From positions 310,001 through 374,000 of the forward strand of contig NZ_JAFCAR010000004.1 in NCBI RefSeq assembly GCF_016820245.1: 64,000 bases of DNA, given 5' to 3'. The notes beneath the pieces are model-generated. The model saw nothing but the letters and a program-made list of their open reading frames with translations, was not told the DNA's origin and did no database searches. Shown here piece by piece: positions 30,507 to 39,481 of this stretch (its first letter is position 1; the number at the start of each line of letters is the position of its first letter). Source of the stretch: Jannaschia sp. Os4. GTDB lineage: Bacteria; Pseudomonadota; Alphaproteobacteria; Rhodobacterales; Rhodobacteraceae. The translations under genes were made by a program, and so were the position numbers.

Positions 30507-30532
30507 AAGGGCCGCCCCATCGGGCGGCCCTT
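30507..30532. terminator. Bidirectional hairpin terminator
   Basis: 11-bp perfect stem (30507-30517 with 30522-30532), loop CATC, lying between the convergent PopZ-like and DUF6280-like genes. The stem ends in AA on the left and TT on the right, giving short T-tracts on both strands. Confidence 0.8.
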
Positions 30533-30562
30533 CGCATGTTCCGGGTCACGCGGCGGTGAACG

Positions 30563-30892
30563 TCAGGCGGCCTCGTCCAGCCCGGCCAGAAGGGCGGCCT
30601 GACGACGCTCGCTCTCCTCGCGGGACAGGGCGACCGAGGTGCGGACCCCGCGGCCCACGAATTCCATCAGCCCACCGACGACGCGCTCGTTCGGATCGAT
30701 CCCGGCGCAGGACAGCACCTCGCGCCCGTCCTTGGAGCGCGCCCAGCGGGCGATCTGCTCGGGGCCGTTGCCGTACTTCTTGTCGTCCGAGATGGCGTCG
30801 TCCAACGCGGCGAGGACCACGGCGGCGAAGAGCTTGCGGGCACGTTGCCCCTGCTCGAAGTTGTAGGCCGTCGCATCCATGTGATCGGACAT
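30563..30892 (-). CDS. Small conserved protein, DUF6280-like
   Basis: 109 residues, no signal or membrane segment. Well-conserved block in Rhodobacterales: [55 protein letters not shown] and [14 protein letters not shown]. Function unknown. The [11 protein letters not shown] start has GGAGAG upstream; the longer open frame has no matching conserved sequence. Divergent from efp across a 308-bp gap. Confidence 0.75.
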   Translation of the reverse strand: MSDHMDATAYNFEQGQRARKLFAAVVLAALDDAISDDKKYGNGPEQIARWARSKDGREVLSCAGIDPNERVVGGLMEFVGRGVRTSVALSREESERRQAALLAGLDEAA

Positions 30893-31200
30893 TCCGCACT
30901 CTCCGTCGTCGTTTCTCTCGCTGGCAGGCCCGTCGCCTACCATGTGTGACCGGCTTGTGTCATGCGTTTTCGGAATACCACACATTCCGTGACCGCAGGC
31001 CGCATTTCGGAGCGCATACCACATCTAGTCGATCATGGCGCGCGATTTCGTTAGACTTAGAGAATGCCGTGCCTCGATCAAGCATTCGCCACATTTACGC
31101 CCCGTTAACTTGGCGTTGCGGAAACCGTTCCCTTCGCCTTGCGGGGATCGTGTCCCCTCCGTATCCCCCGCCCGTTCCCAGACCGCGCGAGGAGGCGGCC
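30893..31200. promoter_or_regulatory. Divergent regulatory gap between DUF6280-like gene and efp
   Basis: 308 bp without a gene, less GC-rich than the surroundings. It holds an inverted repeat CGGAAT-N7-ATTCCG at 30971-30989 and a directly repeated octamer ATACCACA at 30975-30982 and 31016-31023 (41 bp apart, about four helical turns). These could be protein-binding sites controlling either gene. No clear -35/-10 pair was identified. Confidence 0.4.
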
Positions 31201-31764
31201 ATGCCCAAGATCAACGGCAACGAAATCCGCCCCGGCAACGTGCTGGAGCATCAGGGCGGCCTCTGGTCCGCGGTCAAGGTCGATCACGTGAAGCCCGGCA
31301 AGGGCGGTGCCTTCGCGCAGGTGGAGCTGCGCAACCTCCGCAACGGGTCCAAGCTCAACGAGCGGTTCCGCTCGGCCGACAAGGTCGAGCGCGTGCGCCT
31401 CGAGCAGAAGGACCAGCAGTTTCTCTACGAGAGCGACGGGCGCCTGCACTTCATGGATCAGGAGACCTTCGAGCAGGTCGAGCTGGACGCCGAGATCCTC
31501 GGCGAGCGGCGCCCCTTCCTGCAGGACGGGATGACCGTGCAGATCGAGTACTACGAGGCCGAGGCGCTTAACGCCTCCCTGCCCCAGAAGGTCACCTGCA
31601 AGGTCGTCGAGACCGAGCCGGTGGTGAAGGGCCAGACCGCCGCGAACTCCTTCAAGCCCGCCGTCCTCGACAACGGCGTCCGCATCACGGTGCCGCCCTT
31701 CGTCGGGCAGGACGAGGACGTGGTCGTGAACACCGAGACCTTCGAGTACGTCGAGCGGGCCTGA
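31201..31764 (+). CDS. efp: Translation elongation factor P
   Basis: 187 residues. Relieves ribosome stalling at polyproline. KOW-like domain I with the tip loop VKPGKGGAF, whose Lys34 is the residue modified by EpmA-type enzymes; the OB domains II and III follow ([48 protein letters not shown]). Start confirmed by [14 protein letters not shown] and an AGGAGGC ribosome site. Confidence 0.97.
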   Translation: MPKINGNEIRPGNVLEHQGGLWSAVKVDHVKPGKGGAFAQVELRNLRNGSKLNERFRSADKVERVRLEQKDQQFLYESDGRLHFMDQETFEQVELDAEILGERRPFLQDGMTVQIEYYEAEALNASLPQKVTCKVVETEPVVKGQTAANSFKPAVLDNGVRITVPPFVGQDEDVVVNTETFEYVERA

Positions 31765-31786
31765 GCCGCACCCCGCAGACGCGAAA

Positions 31787-31806
31787 GGCCGCCCCGACGG
31801 GCGGCC
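31787..31806. terminator. Hairpin terminator between efp and livM
   Basis: 8-bp perfect GC stem (31787-31794 with 31799-31806) with loop CGAC, preceded by AAA and followed by CTTCTTCGTT. It lies between two convergent genes and can serve both. Confidence 0.75.
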
Positions 31807-31832
31807 CTTCTTCGTTAAGGGGACCGCCGCCC

Positions 31833-33134
31833 TCACCGCTCCGGGATCAGCCCCCGCGGCGAGAAGCGCAGCACGAGCAGCAGGATCACCCCCATCGTCA
31901 GCAGGCGCGTGTGGGCGGCGGCGTCCAGGAGGTGCGCCTTCAGCCACGACCCGTCGGCCATGCCGGAGGTGATCGCGGCCATCGCGAACTGGCCGATCGG
32001 CTCGACCTGCACCCAGAGCCACCAGACGAGGAACCCGCCCAGCACGGCGCCCCAGTTGTTGCCCGACCCGCCCACGATCACCATCACCCAGACGAGGAAG
32101 GTGAAGCGCAGCGGCTGGTAGGTGCCGGGCGTCAGCTGGCCGTCCAGCGTGGTCATCATCGCGCCGGCGAGGCCCACGACCGCGCTGCCCAGCACGAAGA
32201 TCTGCAGGTGCCGCGCGGTGACGTCCTTGCCCATCGCCTCGGCCGCGACCTCGTTGTCGCGGATGGCCCGCATCATCCGGCCCCACGGCGAGGCGAGCGC
32301 CGCTTGGCTCAGCCAGATGAGCAGGCCGAGGACCACGCCGAACAGCCCCGCGTAGCAGAGCTTGACGAAGATCGACGACGCGGTGACCGGGTCCATGCCG
32401 AAGGTCGCCGCCCGCTCGGCGAAGGCCGCCGACTGCTGGAGGTCGATCTCGTAGGGGACGGGCCGCTCCAGCCCGATGACGTTCTTCACGCCGCGCGCCA
32501 GCCAGTCCTCGTTCTTCATCACCGCGATGATGATCTCTGCGATGCCGAGCGTGGCGATGGCGAGGTAGTCGGAGCGCAGCCCCAAGGCCGTCTTGCCCAC
32601 GATCCACGCCGCGCCCGCCGCCAGGAGGCCGCCTGCGGGCCACCCCAGCAGGATCGGCAGGCCGAGCCCCCCGAGGTTGCCCTGCAGCGCGGGGTTGATC
32701 GCCTCGACCGCCTCGACGCCGGGATCGAAGATCGCGCGGAACAGGAAGAAGCCGCCGATCAGGATGGCGGCCACGATCCAGCCCTTCCACCGCGACGGCG
32801 CCCGCCGCCACGCGAGGATCGCCGCGATCACCGTGGCCGCGCCCATCAGCAGGCCGCCCAGCACGCGCAGGCCGCCGGAGGCCCATGCCTCTCCGACCGG
32901 GTCGGTCGAGACGAGCACGGCACCGAGGCCGCCCAGCGCGACAAAGCCCATAATCCCGACGTTGAACAGCCCGGCATAGCCCCACTGCATGTTCACGCCG
33001 AGCGCCATGATGGCCGAGATCAGCCCCATGTTCAGGATCGTCAGCGCCACGTTCCACGACTGGACGAAGCCGGTGCCGACGAAGAGCAGGGCCACGAGGG
33101 CGAAGAGCAGAAGGTCGCGCGCGCGGAGAGTCAT
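31833..33134 (-). CDS. livM: Branched-chain amino-acid ABC transporter permease LivM
   Basis: 433 residues, inner-membrane permease with about ten hydrophobic helices. Typical LivM stretches: NMGLISAIMALGVNMQWGYAGLFNVG, LRSDYLAIATLGIAEII, the EAA-like loop SPWGRMMRAIRDNEVAAEAMGKDV and GGSGNNWGAVLGG. Longer than E. coli-type LivM because of an extra region at about 80-165. Its ATG overlaps the livH stop (ATGA). Confidence 0.93.
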   Translation of the reverse strand: MTLRARDLLLFALVALLFVGTGFVQSWNVALTILNMGLISAIMALGVNMQWGYAGLFNVGIMGFVALGGLGAVLVSTDPVGEAWASGGLRVLGGLLMGAATVIAAILAWRRAPSRWKGWIVAAILIGGFFLFRAIFDPGVEAVEAINPALQGNLGGLGLPILLGWPAGGLLAAGAAWIVGKTALGLRSDYLAIATLGIAEIIIAVMKNEDWLARGVKNVIGLERPVPYEIDLQQSAAFAERAATFGMDPVTASSIFVKLCYAGLFGVVLGLLIWLSQAALASPWGRMMRAIRDNEVAAEAMGKDVTARHLQIFVLGSAVVGLAGAMMTTLDGQLTPGTYQPLRFTFLVWVMVIVGGSGNNWGAVLGGFLVWWLWVQVEPIGQFAMAAITSGMADGSWLKAHLLDAAAHTRLLTMGVILLLVLRFSPRGLIPER

Positions 33135-34141
33135 ACCGCCTTCCCCTTGAAGAGGCCCGTGGGCCGGAACAGCAGGACGATGATGAGGATCACGAAGGAG
33201 ACGGCGAACTTGTAGTCTGTCGACAGCAGCTGGACGAGGCCGTCGGGCGCGAGGCTCTCGGGCAGCAGGTAGCTCAGCACCTTCTTGAGCGGATAGGTGA
33301 TCGTCACCTCCGCGAAGGCGATGACGAAGCCCCCGGCGATGGCGCCCAGCGGGTTGCCCAAGCCCCCCACGATGGCCGCCGCGAAGATCGGCAGCAGGAG
33401 CTGAAAGTAGGTGAACGGCTTGAACGACTTGTCGAGGCCGTAGAGCGTGCCCGCGATGGTGGCGAGCGCGGCGACGATGCACCACGTGATCAACACGACG
33501 CGCTCCGGGTCGATGCCCGACAGCAGCGCGAGATCCTCGTTGTCGGAGAAGGCGCGCATCGACTTGCCGGTGCGGGTCTTGTTGAGGAACCAGAACAGGA
33601 TGGCGACCACGATGATCGCGACGACGAGCGTCAGCGCCGCCGTGGACTTGATCGCCAGCCCCTCGTCCAGGCCCGTCATCTCCCGGAAGTCCCGCGCCGA
33701 GATCAGGAACCGCGCCCCGTCGGCGAAGCGCTGGTCCTCCGGCCCGATGATGAAGCGCACCAGCCCGTTCATGATGAACATCACGCCCAGCGACGCGATC
33801 ACGAAGGTCACGGGCACGGCCTTCTTCTCGCGGTAGAACTTGTAGACGAGCTTGTCCGTCCCGATCAGCAGGAGCGCGGTGACCCCGATCCCGATGGGCA
33901 GAGCGAGCAACGCGGTCGGCAAGGGACCGAAGCTGACGCCCAGCGACTGCAGCCACCACGTGAACAGGATCACGCTCATGGTCCCGAAGGCCATCGTGTC
34001 CCCGTGGGCGAAGTTGGAGAAGCGCAGGATGCCGTAGATCAGCGTGACCCCCAGCGCGCCCAGCGCGAGCTGCGCGCCGTAGGCGGTGGCCGGGACCAGC
34101 ACGAAGTTGGCGAAGGCCACGAGGGCGTTGAGGATGTCCAT
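33131..34141 (-). CDS. livH: Branched-chain amino-acid ABC transporter permease LivH
   Basis: 336 residues, second permease. Conserved: GALGVTLIYGILRFSNFAHGD, FVIASLGVMFIMNGLVR and the cytoplasmic loop TRTGKSMRAFSDNEDLALLSGID, which contacts the ATPases; C-terminal GGLGNPLGAIAGGFVIAFAEV. The ATG directly abuts the stop of the small secreted gene before it, and the stop overlaps livM. Confidence 0.95.
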   Translation of the reverse strand: MDILNALVAFANFVLVPATAYGAQLALGALGVTLIYGILRFSNFAHGDTMAFGTMSVILFTWWLQSLGVSFGPLPTALLALPIGIGVTALLLIGTDKLVYKFYREKKAVPVTFVIASLGVMFIMNGLVRFIIGPEDQRFADGARFLISARDFREMTGLDEGLAIKSTAALTLVVAIIVVAILFWFLNKTRTGKSMRAFSDNEDLALLSGIDPERVVLITWCIVAALATIAGTLYGLDKSFKPFTYFQLLLPIFAAAIVGGLGNPLGAIAGGFVIAFAEVTITYPLKKVLSYLLPESLAPDGLVQLLSTDYKFAVSFVILIIVLLFRPTGLFKGKAV

Positions 34142-34483
34142 TCAGTCCGTCCCGTCGGTCGCATCGTCCGGGGCCATGCACGTCCCCGCGTAGTTCACCA
34201 TCGTCCCGTCCATGTGGACGGACGCGCGCGCCGCGTCCGGGTCGGGGGTCAGCATCACGACCATGCCGGTGCCTTCGGCCACCACGGTCCCGTCGGACTC
34301 GGTCGGGCGGGCGATCACCGCGAGGTCGCCGAAGTCGGTCGAGAGCACGTCGCCCTCCAGCGTCACCTCCCAGCCGCCCTCGACGCAGGCTTCGGTGTCG
34401 AAGCACTCGGTCGGGAAGAGGCAGGTCTGTGCCGTCGCGGGCGCGGCCAGGCAAGCGAGGAGCAGCGTGATCCGCATGGTCAT
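34142..34483 (-). CDS. Small secreted cysteine-containing protein inside the liv operon
   Basis: 113 residues. Signal peptide (ITLLLACLAAPATAQ), then a short mature domain with four cysteines (QTCLFPTECFDTEACVEG, AGTCMAPDD), predicted beta-rich. No family recognised. The ATG overlaps the livF stop (ATGA) and its stop abuts the livH start, so it is a translated member of the operon. Its position suggests a periplasmic role linked to the transporter, but nothing in the sequence proves it. Confidence 0.65.
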   Translation of the reverse strand: MTMRITLLLACLAAPATAQTCLFPTECFDTEACVEGGWEVTLEGDVLSTDFGDLAVIARPTESDGTVVAEGTGMVVMLTPDPDAARASVHMDGTMVNYAGTCMAPDDATDGTD

Positions 34484-35310
34484 CCCCCCAGGAAGCTGCG
34501 CCGGACCTCGTCGTCCGCCAGCAGTTCCTTGCCCGAGCCCGTGTGCGCGTTCCGCCCCTGCACCAGCACGTAGCCGCGGTCCGCGATCTCCAGCGCCTGG
34601 CGCGCGTTCTGCTCCACCATCAGGATCGGGATGCCGGTGCGGCTGACTTCGATGATCCGGTCGAACAGCTCGTCCATAACGATGGGCGACACGCCCGCCG
34701 TCGGCTCGTCGAGCATCAGCACCTTGGGCTTGGTCATCAGCGCGCGGCCCACGGCGACCTGCTGGCGCTGCCCGCCCGACAGCTCGCCCGCCGCCTGCGC
34801 CCGCTTCTCCTTGAGGATCGGGAACAGGTCGTAGACCTGCGCCATCGTGTCCCGGAAGTCGTCGCGCCGGATGAACGCGCCCATCTCGAGGTTCTCCTCG
34901 ACGGTGAGCGAGGTGAAGATGTTGGACGTCTGCGGCACGAAGCCCATGCCCGCCTTGACCCGGTCCTGCGGCGAGAGCGCGGTGATGTCCTGCCCGTCGA
35001 GGCGCACCGACCCCTCGCGCAGGTTCAGCATCCCGAACACCGCCTTCATGCCGGTCGACTTGCCCGCGCCATTGGGGCCGACGATCACCGCGATCTCGCC
35101 GGGGTCCACCGCGATGGTGCAGTCGTGCAGGATGTCCGGCCCCTGCCCGTAGCCGCCGGTCATGCCCTCGCCAACGAGGAAGGCGTTCACCGTCGAGGGG
35201 CGCGCGTCGGCAGGCGAGGCGGCGCCGGGCGCCATCGTGCCGCCGGGCCGCGGGTTCACGATCGAGGCGTCCTTGTTGCCCCGGTCCTCGGCATAGGGGT
35301 TGTCGCTCAT
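34480..35310 (-). CDS. livF: Branched-chain amino-acid ABC transporter ATPase LivF
   Basis: 276 residues. Walker A VGPNGAGKST, Q-loop FVPQTSNIF, signature LSGGQRQQVAVGRAL, Walker B KVLMLDEPTAGVSP, H-loop position replaced by MVEQN as usual in LivF. It carries an extra 45 residues or so at the N-terminus before the ABC fold (SDNPYAEDRGN...), which is unusual for LivF and of unknown role. Overlaps livG and the small secreted gene by four bases each. Confidence 0.95.
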   Translation of the reverse strand: MSDNPYAEDRGNKDASIVNPRPGGTMAPGAASPADARPSTVNAFLVGEGMTGGYGQGPDILHDCTIAVDPGEIAVIVGPNGAGKSTGMKAVFGMLNLREGSVRLDGQDITALSPQDRVKAGMGFVPQTSNIFTSLTVEENLEMGAFIRRDDFRDTMAQVYDLFPILKEKRAQAAGELSGGQRQQVAVGRALMTKPKVLMLDEPTAGVSPIVMDELFDRIIEVSRTGIPILMVEQNARQALEIADRGYVLVQGRNAHTGSGKELLADDEVRRSFLGG

Positions 35311-36098
35311 GCCCCCGCCCCCGCGAGCTGGTCCTTGTTCTTCAGGCCGGTGCCCAGATACGCCTCGATCACCCGCTCGTCGGCCTTGATCTCGGCCAGC
35401 GACCCCTCGGCCAGAACGTGGCCCTCGGCCATGCAGATGACGTGGTCGCTGATCTTGCCGATGAAATCCATGTCGTGCTCGATCACCACGAAGGTGTAGC
35501 CGCGCTCCTTGTTCAGGCGCAGGATCGCGTCGCCGATCGTGCCCAGCAGCGTCCGGTTCACGCCCGCGCCCACCTCGTCGAGGAAGACGATCTTGGCGTC
35601 GACCATCATGGTCCGGCCAAGCTCCAGCAGCTTCTTCTGCCCGCCCGACACCTGCCCCGCGCGCTGCTCGGCCAGATGCTCGATGGTCAGGAACTCAAGC
35701 ACCTCGTCGGCCTTGGCCCGCAGGGCGCGCTCCTCGTCGGCGATGCGCTTACGCCCGAACCACGTGTTCCAGAGCGACTCGCCCGACTGGCCACCGGGCA
35801 CCATCATCAGGTTCTCGCGGCAGGTCATCGACGAGAACTCGTGCGCGATCTGGAACGTCCGCAGCAGCCCCTTGTGGAACAGGTCGTGCGGCGGCAGGCC
35901 GGTGATGTCCTCGCCGTCCATCGTGACGCGGCCCGACGTGGGCGGCAGCACGCCCGCGATCACGTTGAACAGCGTCGTCTTGCCGGCCCCGTTGGGCCCG
36001 ATCAGCCCGGTGATCGACTTGGGCTCGACGCGGAGCGAGGCCCCGTCCACGGCCCGGAAGCCGCCGAAATGCCGGTGGAGGTCGTGGACCTCGATCAT
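35307..36098 (-). CDS. livG: Branched-chain amino-acid ABC transporter ATPase LivG
   Basis: 263 residues. Walker A IGPNGAGKTTLFN, signature VSGGQKKLLELGRTM, Walker B KIVFLDEVGAGVN, H-loop VVIEHDMDFI. The start MIEVHDLHRHFGGFRAV matches the family; the frame stays open upstream only because the region is GC-rich. First gene of the livG-livF-(secreted)-livH-livM operon. The last part (AEGSLAEIKADERVIEAYLG) is typical. Confidence 0.95.
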   Translation of the reverse strand: MIEVHDLHRHFGGFRAVDGASLRVEPKSITGLIGPNGAGKTTLFNVIAGVLPPTSGRVTMDGEDITGLPPHDLFHKGLLRTFQIAHEFSSMTCRENLMMVPGGQSGESLWNTWFGRKRIADEERALRAKADEVLEFLTIEHLAEQRAGQVSGGQKKLLELGRTMMVDAKIVFLDEVGAGVNRTLLGTIGDAILRLNKERGYTFVVIEHDMDFIGKISDHVICMAEGHVLAEGSLAEIKADERVIEAYLGTGLKNKDQLAGAGA

Positions 36099-36307
36099 AC
36101 GCGCACCCCCCGTGCGGACGGCCCCCTCCGGGCCGGTCGATGGGGAGGCATAACGGGCGGTGATGGAGGGATACAAGTGGCGCAAGAGTGGCTCACGCGA
36201 CGAAACCCGGCACGACCGTCCGGCTTCAGCACCCGGCGCGATGCGGCCGCGCATCGCCGGGCCGCCCCACGGCACGGCGGCCCTCATCCGATATCCCTGA
36301 AGGGTCG

Positions 36308-36350
36308 GCGTCGCGCGGGGGTGAGGGATGGACTGCGCCGCCGAGAGCTC
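36308..36350 (+). repeat. Dispersed 43-bp repeat, copy B
   Basis: 37 of 43 bases match copy A at 10515-10557. Most differences are transitions. Both copies lie in gaps between minus-strand genes, downstream of one and upstream of the next. Confidence 0.6.
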
Positions 36351-36426
36351 CCATCGCCGCACTTCGGCCCGTCGACACGCTCCCGTCCCGCACCGGCTGG
36401 GTCGCGGCCGCCCCCCGAACGCGGAA

Positions 36427-36450
36427 CGGCCCCAGGTCTCCCTGGGGCCG
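36427..36450 (-). terminator. Hairpin terminator after the binding-protein gene
   Basis: Perfect 10-bp stem (36427-36436 with 36441-36450), loop TCTC, starting 23 bp after the stop of the substrate-binding gene on the minus strand. No T-tract follows. It would make that gene a separate unit from livG. Confidence 0.7.
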
Positions 36451-36472
36451 CTCAGTTCTAGGACGAGGTCGG

Positions 36473-37663
36473 TCAGCGGTAGCCGACCACCTCCAGCGTG
36501 CCGTCGGTGAAGGTGATCTGGCGGTAGTTGCCCGCCGACTCGCCCGGGCCGATCAGCTCGACGGCGCTCGCGCCGACATAGTCGACGTCGCCGCCGTCCT
36601 TGATGATCTGGATCGCCTTGGCCAGCTCGCCGGGCAGGATCTCCTCGCCGGGGGCGTTGGCCACGTCCATCAGCGTCTCCTTGTAGGCCGCCGGATCGGT
36701 GGACCCGGCCGCTTCCATGGCGAGCATGATCAGCGCGGCGGCGTCGTAGGACTCCGCCGAGAAGGGCTGCGTGCCGTCGAAGTCCTGCGCGGTCGCCATC
36801 TCTTGGAAGAGCTGCGCGCCGGGCGAGTCGGTGCCGGGGTTGGCGCCGAAGGAGCCGTCGATCTCGGAGCCGAAGTTGTCCTCGAGCGCTTGGCTGACCA
36901 TCCCGTCGGGGAAGTAGAACTGGTCGAACGCGCCGGTGTCGAGCGCGGCGCGCACGATGCCCGACCCGCCTTGGTCGACGTAGCCCGCCACGACCAGCAG
37001 GTCGCCCCCCGCGGCGGCCAGCGCGCCGACCTCGGAGGAGTAGTCCGCCTTGCCGTCCTCGTGGGCGGCGTTGATTGTCACGGTGCCGCCGGCGGCCTCG
37101 AAGTTGGCTTGGATCGCGTCGGCGAGGCCCTTGCCGTAGTCGTTGTTGGTGTAGGTCAGGGCGATCGAGTCGATGCCCTCCTCCTGCAGGATCGCGGTGA
37201 CGATCTCGCCTTGGCGCGCGTCGGAGGGCGCGGTGCGGAAGAACAGGCCGTTGTCCTCGGCATCGGTCAGTCCGGGCGAGGTCGCGGACGGCGAGACCAT
37301 GACGATGCCGTTGGGCAGGGCGACGTTGGACAGCATGGCGCCCGTGACGCCCGAGCAGTCGGCGCCCATGATGCCGGCCACGCCCTCGTCGGTGATCAGG
37401 CGCTCGGTCGCGGCGGTCGCGGCGGCGGCGTCGATGCAGGTCGAGTCGGCGCGCACGCCCTCGACGGTCACGCCGTCGAGCAGCGTGCCGGCCTCGTTCA
37501 CCTCGGCGATGGCCATCTCGGCGCCCGCGGCCATCGTCGGCGCGAGGGACTCGAGCGGGCCGGTGAAGCCGAGGACGATGCCCATCTTCACGGGGCTGTG
37601 GCCGTCGGCGAAGGCGGCGGTGGAGATGAGCGTCGCGGCGGACGCGAGCAGAAGCTTCTTCAT
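36473..37663 (-). CDS. livJ: Branched-chain amino-acid ABC transporter substrate-binding protein
   Basis: 396 residues, periplasmic. Signal peptide (KLLLASAATLISTAAFADG) then a type I binding fold (Peripla_BP_6): VKMGIVLGFTGPLESLAP, AGIMGADCSGVTGAML, VMVSPSATSPGLTD, TYTNNDYGKGLADA and FSAESYDAAALIMLAMEAAG. The ligand may be Leu/Ile/Val or another amide or organic acid. It precedes the livG-F-H-M genes on the same strand, separated by a terminator that would allow higher binding-protein expression. Confidence 0.93.
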   Translation of the reverse strand: MKKLLLASAATLISTAAFADGHSPVKMGIVLGFTGPLESLAPTMAAGAEMAIAEVNEAGTLLDGVTVEGVRADSTCIDAAAATAATERLITDEGVAGIMGADCSGVTGAMLSNVALPNGIVMVSPSATSPGLTDAEDNGLFFRTAPSDARQGEIVTAILQEEGIDSIALTYTNNDYGKGLADAIQANFEAAGGTVTINAAHEDGKADYSSEVGALAAAGGDLLVVAGYVDQGGSGIVRAALDTGAFDQFYFPDGMVSQALEDNFGSEIDGSFGANPGTDSPGAQLFQEMATAQDFDGTQPFSAESYDAAALIMLAMEAAGSTDPAAYKETLMDVANAPGEEILPGELAKAIQIIKDGGDVDYVGASAVELIGPGESAGNYRQITFTDGTLEVVGYR

Positions 37664-37760
37664 GGGGATTCTCCCCTCCCTGTTGGATCGTTGTCCGGCG
37701 CGGACGCTACGATGCAGGATCGGGGAAGGGAATGGGCGGCGTGGAAACGCTGCCTTCGCG

Positions 37761-38585
37761 TCAGAGGGCCACGCCCCGCCGCCCCGCGAGGTCGGTGAAG
37801 AACTGCCACGCGACCCGCCCCGAGCGCGACCCGCGCGTCACCTGCCACTCCAGCGCATCCGCCCGCCAGCCGTTGTCCAAGGGGACGCCGTAGGCGCCCG
37901 CGTAGCCCTCGATCATGGCGAGGTAGGCGTCCTGGTCGCAGGCGTGGAAGCCGAGCCAGAGGCCGAAGCGGTCCGACAACGAGACCTTCTCCTCCACCGC
38001 CTCGGCGGGGTTGATCGCGGAGCCGCGCTCGTTCTCGATCATGTCGCGCGGCATGAGGTGACGGCGGTTGGAGGTGGCGTAGAACAGCACGTTCGCGGGC
38101 CGCCCCTCGACGCCCCCGTCCAGCACCGCCTTGAGCGACTTGTAGGCCGCGTCGTCGTGGCTGAACGAGAGGTCGTCGCAATAGAGCAGCCAGCGCGCGT
38201 CCGAGCCGCGCAGCAGGTGCAGCAGCCGCGAGACGGAGGCGATGTCCTCGCGCTGCAACTCGACCAGCTTGAGGCCCGTCGCCTCAAGCTCGCCGTGCAC
38301 CGCCTTGACGAGACTCGACTTTCCCATCCCCCGCGCGCCCCAGAGCAGCGCGTTGTTCGCCGGCATCCCCTCGGCGAAGCGCCGGGTATTCTCCAGCAGC
38401 GTGTCGCGCGCGCGGTCGATGCCGACCAGCAGGCGCAGCGAAATGCGGCTGACCTTCGGCACCGGCTCCAACCGGTCGGGCGCGGCGTGCCAGAGATAGG
38501 CGGAGGCCGTCAGGTCCGGCAGCGTGGCGGGCGGTGGCGCCATCCGCTCCAAGGCGGCGGCGATGCGCGCGAGGTCGTCGCTCAT
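37761..38585 (-). CDS. DUF815-type AAA ATPase
   Basis: 274 residues, cytoplasmic. Walker A LLWGARGMGKSSLVKAVH, Walker B WLLYCDDLSFS, sensor-like VLFYATSNRRHLMPRDM and a segment EKVSLSDRFGLWLGFHACDQ typical of DUF815. Role unknown in any well-studied organism. Its ATG overlaps the tatC stop (ATGA), so it is the last gene of the tat operon. Confidence 0.88.
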   Translation of the reverse strand: MSDDLARIAAALERMAPPPATLPDLTASAYLWHAAPDRLEPVPKVSRISLRLLVGIDRARDTLLENTRRFAEGMPANNALLWGARGMGKSSLVKAVHGELEATGLKLVELQREDIASVSRLLHLLRGSDARWLLYCDDLSFSHDDAAYKSLKAVLDGGVEGRPANVLFYATSNRRHLMPRDMIENERGSAINPAEAVEEKVSLSDRFGLWLGFHACDQDAYLAMIEGYAGAYGVPLDNGWRADALEWQVTRGSRSGRVAWQFFTDLAGRRGVAL

Positions 38586-39478
38586 TCGTCGTTCATCAGC
38601 CCCTCGGCCCGCAGCCGCGCGTCGCGGCGGCGCTCGACGATGCGCACGAGCTGGATCGAGATCTCGTAGAGGCCGTAGACCACGACGAAGAGGATCACCT
38701 GCGTGATCACGTCCGGCGGGGTGACGAGCGCGGCAAGCACGAGGATGCCGACCACCGCGTACTTTCGGACGTTGCCCAGCCCCTCGGCGCTGACCAGCCC
38801 GGCGATGCCCATGAGCGTCAGCAGCACGGGAAGCTGGAAGCAGAGGCCGAAGGCGAAGATGAACTTCAGCGAGAGGTCCAGCGACTCCCGCACGGAGCCG
38901 AGGAAGACGGTCCGCAGCTCCTCGTTCTCGATCACCGCGACCGGCTCGTTGCCCGACAGCAGCGTCACGAGCGCCGGGATCGCGTCGGAGAAGCCGATGA
39001 AGAAGTTCATCGCCAACGGCGTCACGACGTAATGCGCGAAGGCCGCGCCCAGCATGAACAGGAGCGGCGAGGCGAAGATGAACGGCAGGAAGGCGCGCTG
39101 CTCCTGACGGTAGAGGCCGGGGGCCACGAAGCGCCAGAGCTGGTGGGCGATCACGGGGAAGGACAGCCCGATCCCGAAGATCACCGAGATGCGGATCAGG
39201 ACGAAGAACTTCTCCTGCGGGGCAGTGAAGATCAGCTGCGGGCTCTCGCCGCGGGCGCGCAGCACCTCGGCGATGGGCTGGGCGAGGAAGTTGAGGATCG
39301 GCTCGGCCACGGTGAAGCAGGCGATCATCGCCACGAGGAACGCGATCACCGAGCGGATCAGGCGCGTCCGCAGCTCGGCCAGATGCTCGATCAGCGGCGC
39401 GGCGGAGCCCTCGATATGGGCGTCCTCGTCGTCCTCCATCTCCTCGGGATGCGGCGTGTGCTGGTCCGTGGTGGCCAT
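38582..39478 (-). CDS. tatC: Twin-arginine translocase subunit TatC
   Basis: 298 residues, six membrane helices. Receptor for twin-arginine signal peptides. Conserved: APLIEHLAELRTRLIRSV with the N-terminal Glu, FTAPQEKFFVLIRISVIFG, HQLWRFVAPGLYRQEQR, FAFGLCFQLPVLL and TPPDVITQVILFVVVYGLYEISI. The acidic N-terminal extension (EEMEDDEDAHIEG) is typical of the group. Confidence 0.97.
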   Translation of the reverse strand: MATTDQHTPHPEEMEDDEDAHIEGSAAPLIEHLAELRTRLIRSVIAFLVAMIACFTVAEPILNFLAQPIAEVLRARGESPQLIFTAPQEKFFVLIRISVIFGIGLSFPVIAHQLWRFVAPGLYRQEQRAFLPFIFASPLLFMLGAAFAHYVVTPLAMNFFIGFSDAIPALVTLLSGNEPVAVIENEELRTVFLGSVRESLDLSLKFIFAFGLCFQLPVLLTLMGIAGLVSAEGLGNVRKYAVVGILVLAALVTPPDVITQVILFVVVYGLYEISIQLVRIVERRRDARLRAEGLMNDE

Positions 39479-39481
39479 CGC

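Larger units (their letters stand above)
36099..36472. other. Intergenic region upstream of livG
   Basis: 374 bp between the binding-protein gene and livG with no convincing gene. It holds a hairpin terminator (36427-36450) and copy B of the dispersed 43-bp repeat. A livG promoter should lie here on the minus strand, but no good hexamers were found. Confidence 0.5.
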
